Positions 1 through 9,588 of a stretch of 64,000 nt of DNA are shown here, piece by piece. Both the position numbers and the translations under genes were made by a program. Under the pieces are notes generated by a model that saw only the letters and a list, made by a program, of their open reading frames with translations, was not told the origin of the DNA and did no database searches. The stretch comes from Neogemmobacter tilapiae. Its GTDB lineage: Bacteria; Pseudomonadota; Alphaproteobacteria; Rhodobacterales; Rhodobacteraceae. The stretch spans positions 178,534-242,533 of the forward strand of contig NZ_BMYJ01000006.1 in assembly GCF_014652215.1 (NCBI RefSeq), written 5' to 3'. Position 1 is the stretch's first letter. Every line of letters starts with the position of its first letter.

Positions 1-2
1 CG

Positions 3-1049
3 CGGGCCCTGCGGGCCGAGGTGGCCGTGACGGCGCATGAAGACTGTCTGACCGACCTGCGGCGGTTGCTGGAAGGCAGCGGTGTGCAGGTGGCCGCCGG
101 CGAGGCGGCGTTGCGCGAGGCGGCAGAGCGGCCCGCCGATTGGGTCATGTCGGCGATTGTGGGGGCGGCGGGGCTGGCCCCCGGCATGATCGCGCTGGAA
201 CAGGGGGCGACGCTGGCGCTGGCCAACAAGGAAAGCCTTGTGACGGCGGGCGAGTTGCTGATGCAAACCGCCGCGCGGCACGGGGCGCGGGTTCTGCCCG
301 TGGACAGCGAACATTCGGCCATCTTTCAGGCGCTGGTGGGCGAAGATATTGCGACCGTAGAACGCATCATCCTGACCGCCTCGGGCGGGGCGCTGCGCGA
401 CTGGCCTTTGGAAAGGCTGGCCACGGCCAGCGTGGCCGAGGCTTTGGCCCATCCGAACTGGTCGATGGGGCCACGGATCACCATCGACAGCGCGTCGATG
501 TTCAACAAGGCGCTGGAGGTGATCGAAACGCGAGAGTATTTTGGCGTCGCACCGGAACAGATCGAGGTGATCATTCACCCCGAAAGCCTGATCCATTCGA
601 TGGTGGGGTATAGCGATGGGGCCATTATGGCGCATCTGGGGGCGCATGACATGCGCCATGCCATTGGCTATGCGCTGAACTGGCCGGAGCGGCAGGAATT
701 GCCGGTGGCCCGGTTGAATTTCGCCGAAATCGCACGGTTGAGTTTTCGTGCGCCCGAAGACGCGCGTTACCCGGCGCTGCGGTTGGCGCGCGAGGTGATG
801 GCGGTGCGCGGCAAGGCCGGAACGGTGTTCAATGCGGCAAAAGAGGTGGCGCTGGATCATTTCATCGCTGGTTCCTGCGGCTTCCTTGAAATGGCCGGAA
901 TTGTCGAGGACACGCTGTCGTGCATGGCCGGTCAGTTGACACTGAGCGCAGCCCCTGTTTCCTTGGCCGAGGTTCTGGAAACCGACGCTTTGGCGCGGGT
1001 CCGGGCGGCAGAAATGGCGGATAAGTTGCAAAGGGAAAAACGGACGTGA
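3..1049 (+). CDS. dxr: 1-deoxy-D-xylulose 5-phosphate reductoisomerase, 5' end cut by window
   Basis: This enzyme makes 2-C-methyl-D-erythritol 4-phosphate from DXP with NADPH, the committed step of the MEP isoprenoid pathway in the cytoplasm. The frame is open from the first base of the window, so the N-terminal Rossmann part and the true start lie upstream. Visible family motifs are LANKESLVTAG, VDSEHSAIFQ, ILTASGGALRD, the NWSMGPRITIDSASMFNKALE block and HPESLIHSMV, which hold the metal and substrate ligands. The stop overlaps the GTG start of rseP by four bases, so the two are translationally coupled. The partner order dxr-rseP-bamA is standard for this operon. Confidence 0.97.
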   Translation, partial: RALRAEVAVTAHEDCLTDLRRLLEGSGVQVAAGEAALREAAERPADWVMSAIVGAAGLAPGMIALEQGATLALANKESLVTAGELLMQTAARHGARVLPVDSEHSAIFQALVGEDIATVERIILTASGGALRDWPLERLATASVAEALAHPNWSMGPRITIDSASMFNKALEVIETREYFGVAPEQIEVIIHPESLIHSMVGYSDGAIMAHLGAHDMRHAIGYALNWPERQELPVARLNFAEIARLSFRAPEDARYPALRLAREVMAVRGKAGTVFNAAKEVALDHFIAGSCGFLEMAGIVEDTLSCMAGQLTLSAAPVSLAEVLETDALARVRAAEMADKLQREKRT

Positions 1050-2437
1050 ACCTGTTCGAAAGCCTGCCCGATTTCGGTGGCGGAATTCCCTTTACCGTCG
1101 TGGCCTTTGTGATCGCCTTGTCGATCATCGTCTTTGTGCATGAATATGGCCACTATATCATTGGTCGCTGGTCGGGCATCCATGCCGAAACCTTTTCCAT
1201 CGGCTTTGGACCGGTGCTGTTTTCGCGGGTCGATAAGCGCGGCACGAAATGGCAGGTCGCGGCGATTCCGCTGGGCGGCTATGTCAAGTTTCTGGGCGAT
1301 GCGAATGCCGCCTCGTTGAAGGATGGCGAGGCGATGGAGGGGCTGTCGCAGGTCGAACGCCGCCATACGATGCACGGCGCACCGCTTTGGGCGCGGGCGG
1401 CGACGGTGGCGGCCGGGCCGGGGTTCAACTTTATCTTTGCGCTGCTGGTCTTTGCGGGCATGAGCCTGTGGTTTGGTGTGGCGACCGAACGCGCGGTGGT
1501 GGGTGAGTTGAAACCTATTCCCGGTGTCGATCTGGTGCTGAAGCCGGGCGATGTGATCCTATCGATCAACGGCCAGCCGACGCCGGATCTGGAGGCGTTG
1601 GCCAAAGTGCAGGAAGGTTTGCGGCAAGAGCCCTCGCTGAGCTTGGAAATTGAACGGACGGGGCAAAAGCAGGTCGTGGAAACGCCGAACCTCACCTTGC
1701 CTTATGTGGAGTTTGTGAACCCACAGAGCGCGGCGAGCGAAGCTGGGATCGAATCTGGTGATCGGGTGATTGCGATCGACGGAAAGCCGATTTTTGCATT
1801 TGCTGACATTCGAGCGAATGTGGACGCATCCGGTGGAAAGCCTTTGGAACTGACCATCTTGCGCAGCGATCAGAGGCTTAATTTGATCATGTCTCCGAAA
1901 TGGACAGATACACAGGGGGAAGATGGTAACTTTGAGCGCCGCCTGCTTCTGGGCCTGTCCGGTGGGCTGTTCTTTACCCCTGAACTGCGTTCGGCGGGCC
2001 CAATCGAGGCGATCACCTTGGGGGGACAGCAAGTCTGGACCACGCTGACCGGCAGCCTTTCGGGCCTGTGGCATATCGTCACGGGTTCCATCGGCACCTG
2101 TTCGATGAAGGGGATGCTGGGCATCGCCCAGACCTCGGGCGCTGCGGCCTCGCATGGATTGGACACGTTCATCAATTTCCTGGCGCTGTTGTCGACGGCT
2201 GTCGGCCTGCTGAACCTGATGCCTTTGCGCATTCTGGACGGGGGCCATCTGGCGGCCTTTGCCTATGAAGCGGTGGCGCGGCGTCCGCACCCGCAGGTGG
2301 TGGAAAACGTGCTGATCTATGTCAGCCTTTGCCTGATCCTGACGCTTTTCCTTGTCGCCAATTTCAACGATCTGCGCGCGATGAGCTGGGTTGCCAATGG
2401 CCTGCAAGCCCTTGGCGTGCCAGTCCAACAATGCTGA
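1046..2437 (+). CDS. rseP: RIP metalloprotease RseP (site-2 protease)
   Basis: A membrane zinc protease that cuts anti-sigma factors and signal-peptide remnants inside the membrane. The zinc motif HEYGH is at residues 32-36 in the first transmembrane segment, and the second catalytic motif, ILDGGH, has its Asp at 398 near the C-terminal membrane segments. Two PDZ-like regions lie between them, roughly residues 130-300. The family usually shows NLLPIP before LDGGH. Here it reads NLMPLRILDGGH, a small deviation. 463 residues is normal. The GTG start overlaps the dxr stop. Confidence 0.95.
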   Translation: MNLFESLPDFGGGIPFTVVAFVIALSIIVFVHEYGHYIIGRWSGIHAETFSIGFGPVLFSRVDKRGTKWQVAAIPLGGYVKFLGDANAASLKDGEAMEGLSQVERRHTMHGAPLWARAATVAAGPGFNFIFALLVFAGMSLWFGVATERAVVGELKPIPGVDLVLKPGDVILSINGQPTPDLEALAKVQEGLRQEPSLSLEIERTGQKQVVETPNLTLPYVEFVNPQSAASEAGIESGDRVIAIDGKPIFAFADIRANVDASGGKPLELTILRSDQRLNLIMSPKWTDTQGEDGNFERRLLLGLSGGLFFTPELRSAGPIEAITLGGQQVWTTLTGSLSGLWHIVTGSIGTCSMKGMLGIAQTSGAAASHGLDTFINFLALLSTAVGLLNLMPLRILDGGHLAAFAYEAVARRPHPQVVENVLIYVSLCLILTLFLVANFNDLRAMSWVANGLQALGVPVQQC

Positions 2438-2556
2438 TCCTCGCCCATCGGTTAAAAGCCTGTGGATGGGGCCTGAAAAGCTGATCAGGCCTTTTGACAA
2501 GCCATGGTATAACGGCTAGTCAGAACCACCAATTCAAGAATCCGGGGCGGCCGACC

Positions 2557-4941
2557 ATGCATCTGAAAAATCTGGAAAAACCGGCGCTTCGGGGTTTCGG
2601 CGGAACATTGCTTCGGGCCTCGGCTATCGCGATTTCTGCCGCTTGTGCAACCACTTCCACGGGGTTCTTCACACCAGCCTTTGCCCAGACCTACAGCTTT
2701 TCCGGCGTCTCGGTTGAAGGCAATGAGCGCGTCGATGTCGAAACGATTCTGCGCTATGCCGGAATCGGGGCGGGCGTTGGCATCTCGTCCGGCGCGCTGA
2801 ACGATGCCTATCAGCGGATCGCAGGTTCCGGCCTGTTTGAAACCGTGGAACTGGTGCCGTCGGGCAATACGCTGATCATCCGGGTGCAGGAATACCCGAT
2901 GGTCAACGTTATCAATTTCGAAGGCAACAAGCGTCTGGATGATGAAAAGCTGGCCGAACTGGTCGGCTCGGCCTCGCGCCGTGTTTTTTCGCCCTCGCAG
3001 GCGGAATCGGACGCTGCGGCCATCACCGAAGCCTATCGCAATGCCGGTCGTATGGCCGCGACGGTCGAACCCAAGATCATCCGCCGTTCCGACAACCGCG
3101 TCGATCTGGTGTTCGAAGTGACCGAAGGCGAAGTGGCGGAAATCGAACGCCTGTCCTTTACCGGCAACCGCGCCTTCAGCGACCGCCGTCTGCGGCAGGT
3201 GCTGGAAACCAAACAGGCTGGCCTGCTGCGCCGTCTGATCAAGTCCGACACCTTCATTCCCGAACGGCTGGATCTGGACAAGCAATTGCTGTCCGACTTC
3301 TACATGTCGCGCGGCTATATTGACGTGCAAGTTACCGATGCGTCGGGTGAGGTGACGCGCGAGCGCGACGGGACTTTCGTGAACTTCACGGTGAAGGAAG
3401 GCCAGCAATATAAGCTGGGCAATGTCTCGGCCGTGTCCGAGGTGGAAGGCGTCGATGCAGCCGAATTCCAAGCAGCACTGCGGGCGCGTCCGGGCGTCAT
3501 TTTCTCGCCCGCGATCATCGAAAACAACGTCGCGCGGCTGGAATCGCTGGCGCTGCAAAAGGGCCTGACCTTTGTGGCGGTGGAACCGCGCATCACGCGG
3601 GATGCCCAGGGGCGGGTGGTCGATGTGCAATTCACGCTGGTGCGGGGCCAAAAGGTTTTCGTCGAACGCATCGACATCGAAGGCAACACGACGACGCTGG
3701 ACCAGGTGGTGCGCCGCCAGTTCCGCACGGTCGAAGGCGACCCGCTCAACCCGCGCGAATTGCGCCAGTCGGCGGAACGCATCCGCGCGCTGGGCTATTT
3801 TGCCGATGCGCAGGTTGAATCTGAGCCTGGCAGTTCACCGGATCAGGTGGTGGTGAACGTGGACGTGGAAGAGCAGCCGACAGGTTCGCTGTCCTTCGGT
3901 GTCAGCTATGGCGCTTCGCAAGGCGCGGCCATCACGGTGGGCTTTCAGGAAAGCAACTTTCTGGGTCGCGGCCAGTATCTGGGGATCAGCGTTTCGTCAG
4001 GATCAGACAGCATCAACTCGGGCATCAATTTTGTTGAACCTGCCTTCCTTGGTCGTGATCTGAAATTTAAGTTCAGCGCAAACTACAACACCTCGGACTA
4101 TGACAACGCTTTTTACGCGACCCGGCGGATTGGGATTACTCCGGCGCTTGATTTCCCCATCAGCCAAAATGGCCGTTTGGAACTGCGCGCGGGGCTGAGC
4201 CAGGCCAAGATTTATGACGTTGACCGTGGCACCGCCGATGATCTGGCGACACCCGAGGATGAGACCTCGAACGGTTCGTCGCGCATTTTGCGGGCTGAGG
4301 AACGGACAGGCGCGCCAACGCTGTTCTCGCTGGGGGCGACCTATTCCTACGACACGCGGATCACCGGGCTGAACCCGAATGGCGGCGTGGTGCTGCGCTT
4401 TGGCACTGATATCGTCGGGGCCGGCGATTTCCAGTATCTCAAGACCGAGGCCTCGGCGCTTGCGGAAACCAAGATCTGGAACGAGGAAGTCACCGTTCGA
4501 GCCATTTTCGAGGGCGGGGCTGTCAACATGCTGAATGGCAACAGCCGAGTGACCGAGCGCTTCTTTGGCAACGGCAAGATCCGCGGCTTTGATCCGAACG
4601 GCATCGGGCCGCGCGATCTGGGGGCCGACAACGAAGACGCCTTGGGTGGCAACCTTTACGCCGTGGCGCGTTTTGAGGCCGATTTCCCGCTGGGCCTGCC
4701 CGAAGAATACGGTCTGGGTGGTGGCGTCTTCTTTGACGTGGGATCGGTCTGGTCGCTGGACAATGTGAACGGCACTGGTGGTGCGGTTGATGACGGGATG
4801 AACCTGCGCTCGGCGATTGGCTTCTCGTTGCTTTGGGACACGCCGATTGGCCCGTTGCGGATGAATTTTTCCAAGGCGCTGGTGAAGGAAGACTATGACA
4901 AAGAACGCAGCTTTGACCTGACCGTGCAGACCCAGTTCTGA
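2557..4941 (+). CDS. bamA: outer membrane protein assembly factor BamA
   Basis: The Omp85 core of the BAM complex, which folds beta-barrel proteins into the outer membrane. I chose the ATG at 2557 (794 residues) because it begins a plausible signal peptide ending in AFA at residues 41-43. An in-frame ATG at 2494 would add 21 unlike residues. After the signal come POTRA domains (about residues 45-440) and a C-terminal barrel that ends in phenylalanine (VQTQF), the usual C-terminal signal. The barrel shows the RGF-type motif as IRGFDPNGIGPR. It is followed two bases later by the ompH-like gene. Confidence 0.96.
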   Translation: MHLKNLEKPALRGFGGTLLRASAIAISAACATTSTGFFTPAFAQTYSFSGVSVEGNERVDVETILRYAGIGAGVGISSGALNDAYQRIAGSGLFETVELVPSGNTLIIRVQEYPMVNVINFEGNKRLDDEKLAELVGSASRRVFSPSQAESDAAAITEAYRNAGRMAATVEPKIIRRSDNRVDLVFEVTEGEVAEIERLSFTGNRAFSDRRLRQVLETKQAGLLRRLIKSDTFIPERLDLDKQLLSDFYMSRGYIDVQVTDASGEVTRERDGTFVNFTVKEGQQYKLGNVSAVSEVEGVDAAEFQAALRARPGVIFSPAIIENNVARLESLALQKGLTFVAVEPRITRDAQGRVVDVQFTLVRGQKVFVERIDIEGNTTTLDQVVRRQFRTVEGDPLNPRELRQSAERIRALGYFADAQVESEPGSSPDQVVVNVDVEEQPTGSLSFGVSYGASQGAAITVGFQESNFLGRGQYLGISVSSGSDSINSGINFVEPAFLGRDLKFKFSANYNTSDYDNAFYATRRIGITPALDFPISQNGRLELRAGLSQAKIYDVDRGTADDLATPEDETSNGSSRILRAEERTGAPTLFSLGATYSYDTRITGLNPNGGVVLRFGTDIVGAGDFQYLKTEASALAETKIWNEEVTVRAIFEGGAVNMLNGNSRVTERFFGNGKIRGFDPNGIGPRDLGADNEDALGGNLYAVARFEADFPLGLPEEYGLGGGVFFDVGSVWSLDNVNGTGGAVDDGMNLRSAIGFSLLWDTPIGPLRMNFSKALVKEDYDKERSFDLTVQTQF

Positions 4942-4943
4942 TT

Positions 4944-5480
4944 ATGCGGACGGCGATCATGGCGCTGTTTTTGGCCCTTGCCCCAGTGGCAGGGGCCTTT
5001 GCACAGGCGACTTCTGGGGCGGTCCTGACGGTGGATATGGACCGGTTGCTGCGGGAAACGGCGATCGGCAAAGCGGCCGCTCTGCGCCTGGAAAATGAGA
5101 CAAAAGCCCTGCAAACCGAAAACCGGCGGATCGACGCCGAATTGGAGGCCGAGGAAAAGGCCCTGACAGCGCGGCGGAGCAGTCTGCCAGCGGAGGACTT
5201 TCGGACGCTGGCCGAGGCTTTCGACGCCAAGGTCGAAAAGCTGCGCGGTGAACAGGATGCCAAGGGGCGCAGCCTGACCGAGGCACGCGAAGTGGAACGA
5301 CAAAAGATCTTGGAGGCTGCGGTGCCTGTTTTGGCGGATTTGTTGGCGCAAAAGGGTGGCGATGTCATTCTGGACAAGAATACGGTGATCTTGTCCTTTG
5401 ATCGGAATGACGTGACGGATGCAGCCATTTTGGCCATTGATGCCGCTTTGGGCGACGGCAGCGGTGCGCCCTCGCCGTAA
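4944..5480 (+). CDS. OmpH/Skp family periplasmic chaperone
   Basis: A 178-residue exported protein of the OmpH (Skp) family, which holds unfolded outer-membrane proteins in the periplasm for BamA. The N-terminus is a signal peptide with an AFA cleavage motif at residues 18-20. The middle (about residues 45-125) is rich in Glu, Lys, Arg and Leu and reads as a long coiled coil, as expected for Skp tentacles. The start lies two bases after the bamA stop. Position directly after bamA supports the call. Sequence conservation in this family is low, so the family call rests on position plus shape. Confidence 0.85.
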   Translation: MRTAIMALFLALAPVAGAFAQATSGAVLTVDMDRLLRETAIGKAAALRLENETKALQTENRRIDAELEAEEKALTARRSSLPAEDFRTLAEAFDAKVEKLRGEQDAKGRSLTEAREVERQKILEAAVPVLADLLAQKGGDVILDKNTVILSFDRNDVTDAAILAIDAALGDGSGAPSP

Positions 5481-5571
5481 CAGGCTGTGAGGGCGGGGCG
5501 CTTGCCCGGCCCGGCCCAAGTTGCTAGTCAGTCGGAACGTCGCGCATCAGCGACCGGCCAAGGGGACATCC

Positions 5572-6057
5572 ATGCAAGACGACAAGCAACCGGCGAAATG
5601 GGCGGACACGTCCGAGGCCGACATCAACCTGATCAAGCGGGCCATTCCCCATCGTTATCCCTTCCTGCTTGTCGACAAGGTGCGTGACATCGTCCTGAAC
5701 GATGGCTGCGTGGGCATCAAGAACGTGACGGTGAACGAGCCGCAGTTCCAAGGCCATTTCCCGGCGGTTCCGGTCTTTCCCGGCGTGCAGATCGTCGAAG
5801 CTTTGGCCCAGACCTCTGGCGTGCTGGTGGCCCTGTCGATGGATTTGGTGGACAAGAACCCGCTGGTCTATTTCATGACGGTCGACAACTGCAAATTCCG
5901 CCGCAAGGTGGGGCCGGGTGACGTGCTGGAACTGAAAGTGACAGTGAAGCGCGGCGGTGGCCGGGTTTGGAAGTTTTCTGGTGTGGCGACGGTGGATGGG
6001 GAGCTGGCCTGCGAATGCGATTTCGCGGCGATGATCGACATGTCGCAGGCGCATTGA
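5572..6057 (+). CDS. fabZ: 3-hydroxyacyl-[acyl-carrier-protein] dehydratase FabZ
   Basis: Dehydrates (3R)-hydroxyacyl-ACP to trans-2-enoyl-ACP in fatty acid elongation. It is a 161-residue hot-dog fold protein. The catalytic His62 and Glu76 lie in the block [18 protein letters not shown]. The ATG at 5572 has an AGGGGAC ribosome-binding site just before it. An in-frame ATG at 5521 lacks family similarity. Its TGA overlaps the ATG of lpxA (TGATG). FabZ beside lpxA is a conserved pairing because both compete for hydroxyacyl-ACP. Confidence 0.96.
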   Translation: MQDDKQPAKWADTSEADINLIKRAIPHRYPFLLVDKVRDIVLNDGCVGIKNVTVNEPQFQGHFPAVPVFPGVQIVEALAQTSGVLVALSMDLVDKNPLVYFMTVDNCKFRRKVGPGDVLELKVTVKRGGGRVWKFSGVATVDGELACECDFAAMIDMSQAH

Positions 6058-6839
6058 TGGCCGATATTCATCCCAGCGCCCTTGTCGATCCGGGGGCGAA
6101 GATCGGCGAAGGCTGCCAGATCGGACCGTTTTCGGTGATCGGGCCGGATGTGACGCTGGCCCCCGGCGTTGTGGTGAAAAGCCATGCCGTCGTGACCGGC
6201 TGGACCGATGTGGGCGAAGGGACGGTGATCTTTCCTTTCGCCTGTGTGGGCGAGGTTCCCCAAGACCTCAAGTTCAAGGGTGAAAAGACCCGGCTGATCG
6301 TCGGTGCCCGCTGCAAGATCCGCGAAGGGGCGACGCTGAACGCCGGCACCGAAGGCGGGGGCGGGGTGACGCGGGTAGGGGATGACTGCCTGCTGATGAC
6401 GGGTTCGCATGTGGGGCATGATGCGACGCTGGGCAACCGAGTGATTCTGGCCAATCAGGTGGCGGTGGCGGGCCATTGCTGGCTGGGGGATGATGTGATT
6501 GTCGGTGGGCTTTCGGGCATTCACCAATGGGTGCGGGTTGGGCATGGGGCGATCATCGGGGCGGTCACAATGGTGACGAATGACGTGATCCCCTATGGTC
6601 TGGTGCAGGGGCCGCGCGGCGAACTGGATGGGCTGAACCTTGTCGGCCTGAAACGGCGCGGGGTCGAACGGTCGGAAATCACGGCGCTGCGGGCGGGTTA
6701 TCAGATGCTGGCGCAGGGCGAGGGGACCTTCCTTGATCGGGCGCGGCGGCTGGGTGACGAAACCGACAGTGCGCATGTGCGGGAAGTGATCGACTTTGTC
6801 CTTTCCGCCAGCGACCGCAGCTTTCTGACCCCGAAATGA
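6057..6839 (+). CDS. lpxA: acyl-ACP--UDP-N-acetylglucosamine O-acyltransferase LpxA
   Basis: First step of lipid A synthesis: transfers a hydroxyacyl chain from ACP to O3 of UDP-GlcNAc. The 260 residues begin [17 protein letters not shown] and contain the repeated hexapeptides of a left-handed parallel beta helix through about residue 180. The catalytic His sits in the SHVGHDATLG region. A C-terminal helical part follows. The ATG at 6057 overlaps the fabZ stop, and the TGA overlaps lpxI (ATGA). Earlier in-frame ATGs lie inside fabZ and are rejected. Confidence 0.97.
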   Translation: MADIHPSALVDPGAKIGEGCQIGPFSVIGPDVTLAPGVVVKSHAVVTGWTDVGEGTVIFPFACVGEVPQDLKFKGEKTRLIVGARCKIREGATLNAGTEGGGGVTRVGDDCLLMTGSHVGHDATLGNRVILANQVAVAGHCWLGDDVIVGGLSGIHQWVRVGHGAIIGAVTMVTNDVIPYGLVQGPRGELDGLNLVGLKRRGVERSEITALRAGYQMLAQGEGTFLDRARRLGDETDSAHVREVIDFVLSASDRSFLTPK

Positions 6840-7639
6840 GCGGGCGTTTGGCGATCATTGCCGGGCGGGGGGCGTTGCCTCAGGCGGTTCTGGCGGCCTT
6901 GGAGGCCCAGCCCTTGGTGGCCGCAATGGAGGGTTTTGCGCCAGCAGGCCTGACGCCGGACATGACCTTCCGGGTGGAGCGTCTGGTGCCCTTTTTCCGG
7001 GCGCTGCATGATGCGGAGGTGGATCGGGTGCTGTTTGCGGGGGCGGTCACGCGGCCGCGTCTGGACCCGGCCTTGTTCGACCCCGATACGGCGACTTTGG
7101 TGCCACGTCTGATGGCGGCGATGCAGGCGGGGGATGATGCCACTTTGCGGGCCGTGATCGGCCTGTTCGAAGAGGCGGATTTGCCGGTGGTGGGGTTGGA
7201 GGATGTCGCCCCTGATCTGTTGCCCAAGGCCGGGGTTCTGGCGGGCGAACCGGGCGAACGCGACTCCGCCGATGCGGATCGGGCGGCGGTGATCGTGGCG
7301 GCGCTGGGTTCGGTCGATGTGGGGCAGGGGGCCGTGGTGCAGCAGGGGCTGTGTCTGGCCGTCGAAACCCTGACCGGCACCGATGCGATGCTGGCGGGCG
7401 TGGCCGCCATTCCGGCGGCTTTGCGTCCGATGGGCACCAAAGGCCTGTTCTTCAAGGCCACGAAACCGGGGCAGGATCGGCGGATCGATCTGCCGACGCT
7501 TGGACCAAACACGGTGCAAGCCGTGGCCGCCGCCGGGCTGGGCGGCGTTGTCTGGCCAGCGGGGGATGTGATCTGCCTTGACCTGCCAGCGATGCAGGCC
7601 TTGGCCGCCGAAAAGGGCCTTTTCCTGTGGGCGCGCTAA
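6836..7639 (+). CDS. lpxI: UDP-2,3-diacylglucosamine diphosphatase LpxI
   Basis: Hydrolyses UDP-2,3-diacylglucosamine to lipid X in lipid A synthesis. LpxI (DUF1009 family) replaces LpxH in alphaproteobacteria. The 267-residue protein opens with LAIIAGRGALPQAV and has the family blocks DLLPKAGVLAGEP and GTKGLFFKATKPGQDRRID, with the catalytic region in the C-terminal half. The start overlaps lpxA by four bases and the end overlaps lpxB by 13. Its place between lpxA and lpxB agrees with the assignment. Confidence 0.95.
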   Translation: MSGRLAIIAGRGALPQAVLAALEAQPLVAAMEGFAPAGLTPDMTFRVERLVPFFRALHDAEVDRVLFAGAVTRPRLDPALFDPDTATLVPRLMAAMQAGDDATLRAVIGLFEEADLPVVGLEDVAPDLLPKAGVLAGEPGERDSADADRAAVIVAALGSVDVGQGAVVQQGLCLAVETLTGTDAMLAGVAAIPAALRPMGTKGLFFKATKPGQDRRIDLPTLGPNTVQAVAAAGLGGVVWPAGDVICLDLPAMQALAAEKGLFLWAR

Positions 7640-8769
7640 GACTGTTCCTGCTGGCGGGGGAACCCTCGGGCGACCGGCTTGGGGCGGCGCTGATGGCCGG
7701 GCTGAAACAACTGAACCCCGAAGTGACCTTCTTTGGTGTCGGCGGGCCACTGATGCAGGCGCAAGGCATGGTCAGCCTGTTCCCAATGCAGGAATTGTCG
7801 GTGATGGGCATTGCCGAGATTCTGCCCAAGTATTTTCATCTGAAGCGCCGCATCCGCCAATGCGCCGATGCCGTGCTGGACGGGGCCGCCGATGCCCTGA
7901 TTACCATCGACAGCCCCGATTTCAGCCTGCGCGTGGCGGCGCTGGTCAAAAACGCCCGCGAAGGGCTGCCCACCATCCACTATGTCGCGCCCTCGGTTTG
8001 GGCTTGGCGGCCCAAGCGGGCGGCGAAAATGGCGCGGGTGATTGACCATGTGCTGGCCCTGCTGCCGTTCGAGCCGCCCTATATGCAGGCCGAAGGCATG
8101 ACTTGCGATTTCGTTGGCCATCCGGTGGTCGCAGAACCCTTGGCCGAGGGCGGGGATACGGCGGCTTTTGAAGGGGAAGGGCCGCTGGTCCTTGTCCTAC
8201 CCGGATCGCGCCGCAGCGAAGTGACACGCCTTGCGCCGGTCTTTGGCGCAACGCTTGCGCGGCTGAAGCAGCGGCATCCTGACCTGCGGGTCGTGCTGCC
8301 CAGCCTGCCCGTGATTGCCCCCTTGGTGCAGGAATTGACCGCCAACTGGCCCGTTTCGCCGCAGATCGTCACCGATACCGAGGCCAAACGCGGTGCCTTT
8401 GCCGTGGCCGATGTCGCGCTTGCCGCCTCGGGCACCGTGTCGCTGGAACTGGCGGCGAACGGTTGCCCGATGGTCATCGCCTATGACATGCATTGGTTCA
8501 GCCTTTGGCTGATGCGCCGTCTCGCGTTGATCGACACGGTGACTTTGGTCAATCTGGTCAGCGAAACCCGTGTTGTGCCGGAGTTTATCGGCCCCGACTG
8601 TCGGCCCGACAAGATTGCCCCGGCGCTGGATCACCTTTTGACCGACGAATCCGCCCGAATGCAGCAAGCGCAGGCGATGGAACTGACGATGGAACGTCTG
8701 GGCCGTGGCGGCGAGCCGCCGGGCCTGCGTGCCGCGCGGTCGGTCCTGAATTTCCTGAACGCGCCTTAG
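7627..8769 (+). CDS. lpxB: lipid-A-disaccharide synthase LpxB
   Basis: A GT19 glycosyltransferase that joins lipid X and UDP-diacylglucosamine into the lipid A disaccharide at the inner membrane. The 380 residues begin at a GTG inside the end of lpxI and start LFLLAGEPSGDRLGAALM. Other family blocks are VAPSVWAWRPKRA, LVLPGSRRSEV and ASGTVSLELAANGCPMV. It is the last gene of the envelope operon. The next gene runs the other way and the two overlap by four bases at their 3' ends. Confidence 0.97.
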   Translation: MGALRLFLLAGEPSGDRLGAALMAGLKQLNPEVTFFGVGGPLMQAQGMVSLFPMQELSVMGIAEILPKYFHLKRRIRQCADAVLDGAADALITIDSPDFSLRVAALVKNAREGLPTIHYVAPSVWAWRPKRAAKMARVIDHVLALLPFEPPYMQAEGMTCDFVGHPVVAEPLAEGGDTAAFEGEGPLVLVLPGSRRSEVTRLAPVFGATLARLKQRHPDLRVVLPSLPVIAPLVQELTANWPVSPQIVTDTEAKRGAFAVADVALAASGTVSLELAANGCPMVIAYDMHWFSLWLMRRLALIDTVTLVNLVSETRVVPEFIGPDCRPDKIAPALDHLLTDESARMQQAQAMELTMERLGRGGEPPGLRAARSVLNFLNAP

Positions 8770-9446
8770 TCGCGCACCAGCCGCAAATAGCTGCGTTCGG
8801 CTGATGGCGGCGAAAAGACCGTCGCAGGTTCTGCAAAACCTTCGACCAAGGGCAAAGGTTCGGCCACATGCCGCCCCGCTTTGCCCCGCACCTCACCCCC
8901 GCCCGCCAGAAGGGGCGTCACCGTGCTGCTTGCGGCAAAAAACCGCCGCGCCCGACGCCCCGGTTCGCCTGACAGTGCCAGACAGCCAATGGCCAGATCC
9001 GTCTCACCCATGTCATTCCGCAACGGCAACAGCAAGGCCTGTGCCGCCAGCGCCGATCGGCCAAGGCCCCGTTCTGCCTCTAGCCGCAGCTCCAGCAGGG
9101 CGGGCCCGGTGAACACCTGTTCCACATCCGCACCCATCTGCGCCCGCCCGCGCGGATCAAACAACACCGACATGGGCATTCCCCGCGGATCGCAACCGAC
9201 CAGATCGCCGATCAACGCCCCCGCAATGCGGAACCGTGCGACACTGGGCGCCACTCTTTCCACGATAAAGGCCCCAGCCAAGGCCCCCTCCATCCCGCGC
9301 GGGTTAATCTGGCTGCGAAACGGCGCGCGACCATCCTCGCGCAGCGCCTCCCAATAGCCCCGCAGCTCTTGCAGGGGGGCGGCCAGTATCGGGGCCGGGG
9401 CTGGCGCTTGGAAACGATCAGAACCTGGAAACACGATCAACATCAT
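8766..9446 (-). CDS. PAS domain-containing protein (PAS_5-like)
   Basis: A 226-residue protein of unknown role resembling the alphaproteobacterial PAS_5 family. The PAS-like part (about residues 25-165) contains LQELRGYWEALRED, RFRIAGALIGDLVGCDPRGMP and a later ALLLPLRNDMG block. No output domain is visible, so it may act as a stand-alone sensor or adaptor. The start at 9446 has GAGGG a few bases before it. An upstream in-frame start at 9587 would run into the yicC promoter region and lacks similarity. It is transcribed away from yicC across a 142-base intergenic region. Confidence 0.75.
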   Translation of the reverse strand: MMLIVFPGSDRFQAPAPAPILAAPLQELRGYWEALREDGRAPFRSQINPRGMEGALAGAFIVERVAPSVARFRIAGALIGDLVGCDPRGMPMSVLFDPRGRAQMGADVEQVFTGPALLELRLEAERGLGRSALAAQALLLPLRNDMGETDLAIGCLALSGEPGRRARRFFAASSTVTPLLAGGGEVRGKAGRHVAEPLPLVEGFAEPATVFSPPSAERSYLRLVRD

Positions 9447-9588
9447 ACACCCTCGCACCCTTGGCCAACCCGGCCCTCGATAAGCGTAAAATACACCCTT
9501 TCCGCCATTGGTGGCGCAAATTCTAAAGAAATGGTAAACGGCGCGACCGGGGGAATTTGGAACAATCAGGGCGCGAAAAGGGGGCAAG

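Noticed and set aside
2485-3651. A long minus-strand open frame (388 residues) inside bamA
   Set aside because: It is a shadow of bamA caused by high GC third positions. It has no family similarity, no ribosome site and a His/Arg/Gln-rich composition.
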